DNA from: Sugiyamaella lignohabitans
Lineage: Eukaryota; Ascomycota; Dipodascomycetes; Dipodascales; Trichomonascaceae
Reading direction: 5' to 3'
Length of the DNA: 64,000 nt
Assembly: GCF_001640025.1 (NCBI RefSeq)
Contig: NC_031672.1
Span: 1,302,001 to 1,366,000, forward strand
The notes beneath the pieces are model-generated. The model was not told the origin of the DNA. It saw only the letters and a program-made list of their open reading frames with translations, and made no database searches. This document shows positions 61,555-64,000 of the stretch, in pieces; position 1 is the stretch's first letter; each line of letters starts with the position of its first letter. The translations under genes and the position numbers were made by a program.

Positions 61555-63056
61555 GTTAATATGAGTATGAGGATGAATATGAAATCAGGTTCAAGTTCAA
61601 CTGATGTAAATCAAGGGTCGATAATGAGTATATATATCAATGATATCAATGATCTATCTCAATGAGAAATAGAATACCGCAATCACAACAAATCAGATCG
61701 TAGCAGGGCAGTTACTGTGACTTTTCCTGTTCTTACAAAGACAAGAACCAATCCTATTTTTAAACCAGACGCGATCTAATAATTCCAGTTGACTTGAACG
61801 GCACCAAACAAGCAGTCAATCCGAGCCTTCTCGTCAGTTGTGGCTTCCTTTACTTCTTCAGTTCGGGTCGGTTGTTCAGTTCACTTTACTTCAACTGTTG
61901 AGTTCAGTTCTGTCAAGTCAGTTCTGTCAGTTCAGGTGTCCACCTCAACTGTTCCGGTCTGCTATAAAAGATCCCGCGAATGAATATCGAGCCAAACCAA
62001 GCAAAAACAAAAACTAAACTCAAAAACAATAAAAGAAAACACAAGCACGAACTCAGACACAAACGAAGAAAAAAACAAAAGTCAAATTTCAACACAAACT
62101 GTACCGCAAGTCCTTCCTTCTTCCGTCGAGCAAAATATATATATAAACCTCTCCCAGCAAACGCTTATTATTACGTCTGCATTGAAACTTTCAGCCCACC
62201 TCAACAACCGCCAGCTGGCGCACCCGGGTTAGGGCTCGTATCGGACCACGTCGTACGTCCGTTATCTCCAGCCAGGGGGGGGGAGTAACCTCCGGGGTGG
62301 GGGTCGGATGCCTCCGGCGGCTGGGGCTCCGCCCCAGACCCTGGTTGTGGTCCGCTTCGCGGACCGGCTGGAACCGTGGAGCTCCGACTCGAGCGTAGCG
62401 AGAGGAGCAGCGGGGTCTGGGGCGGAGCCCCAGCCGCCGGAGGCATCAGACCCCCACCCAGCCGACCCCCCAAATCGCGTCGACCGGCCGGATAATTAAG
62501 CAGGCGGAGAGAGAAACGTGTTATGTGCGATCGGCTGGGATTGTTTCAGGTGGTTGGTTCCGGGTGGGTGGTATGGGAGGATCGTAGCAGGCGGGATGCG
62601 CAGAAAGTGGTACTTCTTGGCATGGTTTATGTATAACAAGTGTGATTCAAACTCTAATATTTCTGACAGGTTGAGACCAGGTTTTATCAGCGTGTGATGC
62701 GGATGTAATGGATGCCTATCTAGGAGGTTCAGGGCTGGGGGTCTTGGTTGGGAGAATGGCACGATGCATGGAATACGCCGCACTGGGCAAAAAGCTTCGA
62801 TGTGCGATGCACTCGGCAACGGTCCGTCCTCTGAAAACTGTATTTAATTTTGATTATCGATTTCTCTGCTTCGAGCGTTATTTTGCATTTTGCATTTGCA
62901 CAGCATCTGCGTTTTTGCGAGCTGGTTCTTGGTAATAGCTCTGTCTATTATATCAAGCACTGTTTCTCGCTACGAGATCCATATTTTTTTATTTCGAGAG
63001 ATATTGGAAGAAGACTGACAAGAAAGTCAGTGAGTGTCTGAGACAGGTTTGGGAGT
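61555..63056. other. Divergent GDT1 / SET-gene upstream region
   Basis: It has repetitive CAGTTCAG-type words (61860-61935), TATAAAAG at 61963 and a TATATATATAAA run near 62137 facing right. One element pair is present. No gene is supportable. Confidence 0.55.
62309..62445. repeat. Hairpin element F-R pair, 19-bp spacer
   Basis: F 62309-62365 type D (GGTCCGC-TTC-GCGGACC) and R 62385-62445 type A (GTA loop). The flanks are extended inverted repeats (GGGGGTCGGA / TCAGACCCCC). Confidence 0.9.
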
Positions 63057-64000
63057 ATGCTACCGGATAAAGTGGCAGCAGCAGCGGCAGATCAATATCT
63101 GTCAGTTCGTAAGACTGAATATGGAGGAAGAGGATATTTTGCTGCGAAAAATATTCCTGCTAATACACGAGTGTTGACGTGTCGTCAACCCTTGACATAT
63201 GTTGTTTTCAAGTCGTTCAAGAAAGAAGTGTGTGCTTACTGCTTCTCCTACGACAACGGGAAGCACCGAAAATTTAGGTTGGTGTCAAACCTAAAACGTG
63301 CTTATGCTGGAGTGTATTTTTGCAGCGAAGAGTGTAGAGACTGTTGGGTCGAGAACTATGATTATGACGGACTTCTCAGTGCCACACTCGAAGAGATCGA
63401 ACTGGCGTATATTCAGTTAATAGCGTCTACTGTCAAGGCACCAAGCTATGAGGGTTATGATAGTTCGAATATAGACGAACTATGGGATAAAGTCGAGAAG
63501 GAGTTTGCTGACCCTGACGTCGTTTCACGACCTTCTTCGGTACTTTCAGTATCAACGACAACCTCAACGTCAACATCACTAGCATCGTCGGTATGTTCAT
63601 CGCCAGTATCAGAATCATCAGCATTAGAATCAGTATCTTCACCAGTATCAGACTCAGCATCATTATCATCGTCAGTTTCTGCATTATCATCAACATCTAG
63701 CTCAAGATTTAGGAAGAACAAGAAAAAGAAGGTCAAGCTGCCGCCTCTCGATGGTGTTGAATATGACACTGCACGGGTGGTAGCCTTAGTTCTGGTTCAG
63801 AACCACCGAGTTCAGAACGGAACTGCGACCTCTGAAATAAGCCACGAGTGGACAAAGTTCAACCTCCTTCAATCGAACGAGCTATCACATATCGGACAGT
63901 ACCGCGAGTTCATAACTGTTCATGTCAATGTATACAAATTCTTACGGACGGTACTACAGGACGACCTGCGACTGCTGTGTACCCCCAGACTTCTTCGTGA
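63057..64000 (+). CDS. SET-domain protein, partial (runs off the right edge)
   Basis: The frame is open from ATG 63057 (MLPDKVAAAAADQYLSVRK) to the end of the window. It begins like a SET domain N-lobe: TEYGGRGYFAAKNIPANTRV. A MYND-like zinc-knuckle follows (CAYCF ... YFCSEECRDCW), the split-SET arrangement of Set5/Set6 and SMYD proteins. A Ser-rich insert of about 60 residues follows (residues about 160-220), then a basic run RFRKNKKKKVK. The catalytic C-lobe would lie beyond the window, so a substrate cannot be inferred. Confidence 0.75.
   Translation, partial: MLPDKVAAAAADQYLSVRKTEYGGRGYFAAKNIPANTRVLTCRQPLTYVVFKSFKKEVCAYCFSYDNGKHRKFRLVSNLKRAYAGVYFCSEECRDCWVENYDYDGLLSATLEEIELAYIQLIASTVKAPSYEGYDSSNIDELWDKVEKEFADPDVVSRPSSVLSVSTTTSTSTSLASSVCSSPVSESSALESVSSPVSDSASLSSSVSALSSTSSSRFRKNKKKKVKLPPLDGVEYDTARVVALVLVQNHRVQNGTATSEISHEWTKFNLLQSNELSHIGQYREFITVHVNVYKFLRTVLQDDLRLLCTPRLLR

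Noticed and set aside
11009..62499. Dozens of 60-290 codon frames containing [39 protein letters not shown] or [20 protein letters not shown]
   Set aside because: These are the six-frame translations of the hairpin element and its flanks. They occur in every frame of every copy and are not a protein family. The element simply lacks stop codons in most frames.
1..64000. Bacterial REP/RAYT system
   Set aside because: The element architecture is similar, but the genes are clearly eukaryotic and no Y1 transposase-like frame is present in the window. The comparison is only an analogy.

Overview
This is a nuclear chromosome segment of an ascomycete budding yeast. Its genes are eukaryotic and mostly compact, and six of them contain short introns with GTAAGT-like donors and a CTAAC branch site only a few nucleotides from the 3' AG. 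That intron style and the gene content (Msn2/4-type zinc-finger regulator, alpha-aminoadipate lysine synthesis, INP1, TVP18, VPH1) point to an early-branching lineage near Yarrowia, Blastobotrys or Sugiyamaella. The placement is inference; no marker gene fixes the species.

Layout, left to right: VPS15 (-); a repeat-rich interval holding a broken secreted-protein gene and an intact relative; a 74-codon hydrophilic protein (+); TVP18 (+); an SR140/U2SURP-like splicing factor (+); an Msn2/4-like transcription factor (-); about 6.6 kb of CAG/CTG-rich gene-free DNA; a doubtful 239-codon reading frame; an AT-rich interval with five TTACCCGG motifs; mitochondrial malate dehydrogenase (-); AIM9-like (-); INP1-like (+); TOM40 (-); an acidic orphan (-); MED9-like (-); VPH1 (+); homocitrate synthase (-); MOT1 (+); CLP1 (-) divergent from CWF18/CCDC12-like (+); an intron-containing tRNA-Phe(GAA); GDT1-like (-); and a partial SET-domain gene (+) running off the right edge. 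The genes do not form a pathway. Themes are RNA processing (U2SURP, CLP1, CWF18), transcription (MOT1, MED9, zinc finger) and mitochondria (MDH1, TOM40, AIM9).

The dominant unexplained feature is a dispersed, GC-rich, roughly 55-62 bp element present about 67 times, about once per kb. Copies lie only between genes and in introns, never in a recognised coding exon. On one strand each copy can fold into three successive hairpins. Most loops fit G-N-A, the loop class of the exceptionally stable d(GCGNAGC) mini-hairpins. Stem sequences switch between at least four versions while pairing is kept. Below, 'F' means the CCTCCGGCGG end lies on the left and 'R' the reverse. In all 15 gene-to-gene intervals that carry copies the leftmost is F and the rightmost is R, so the CCTCCGG end always faces the gene. 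Thirteen of 18 genes have a copy within 90 bp after the stop codon. Many copies form F-R pairs with a partly conserved spacer, resembling a tiny terminal-inverted-repeat unit. No transposase is visible in the window. This family is the best candidate here for an undescribed system.
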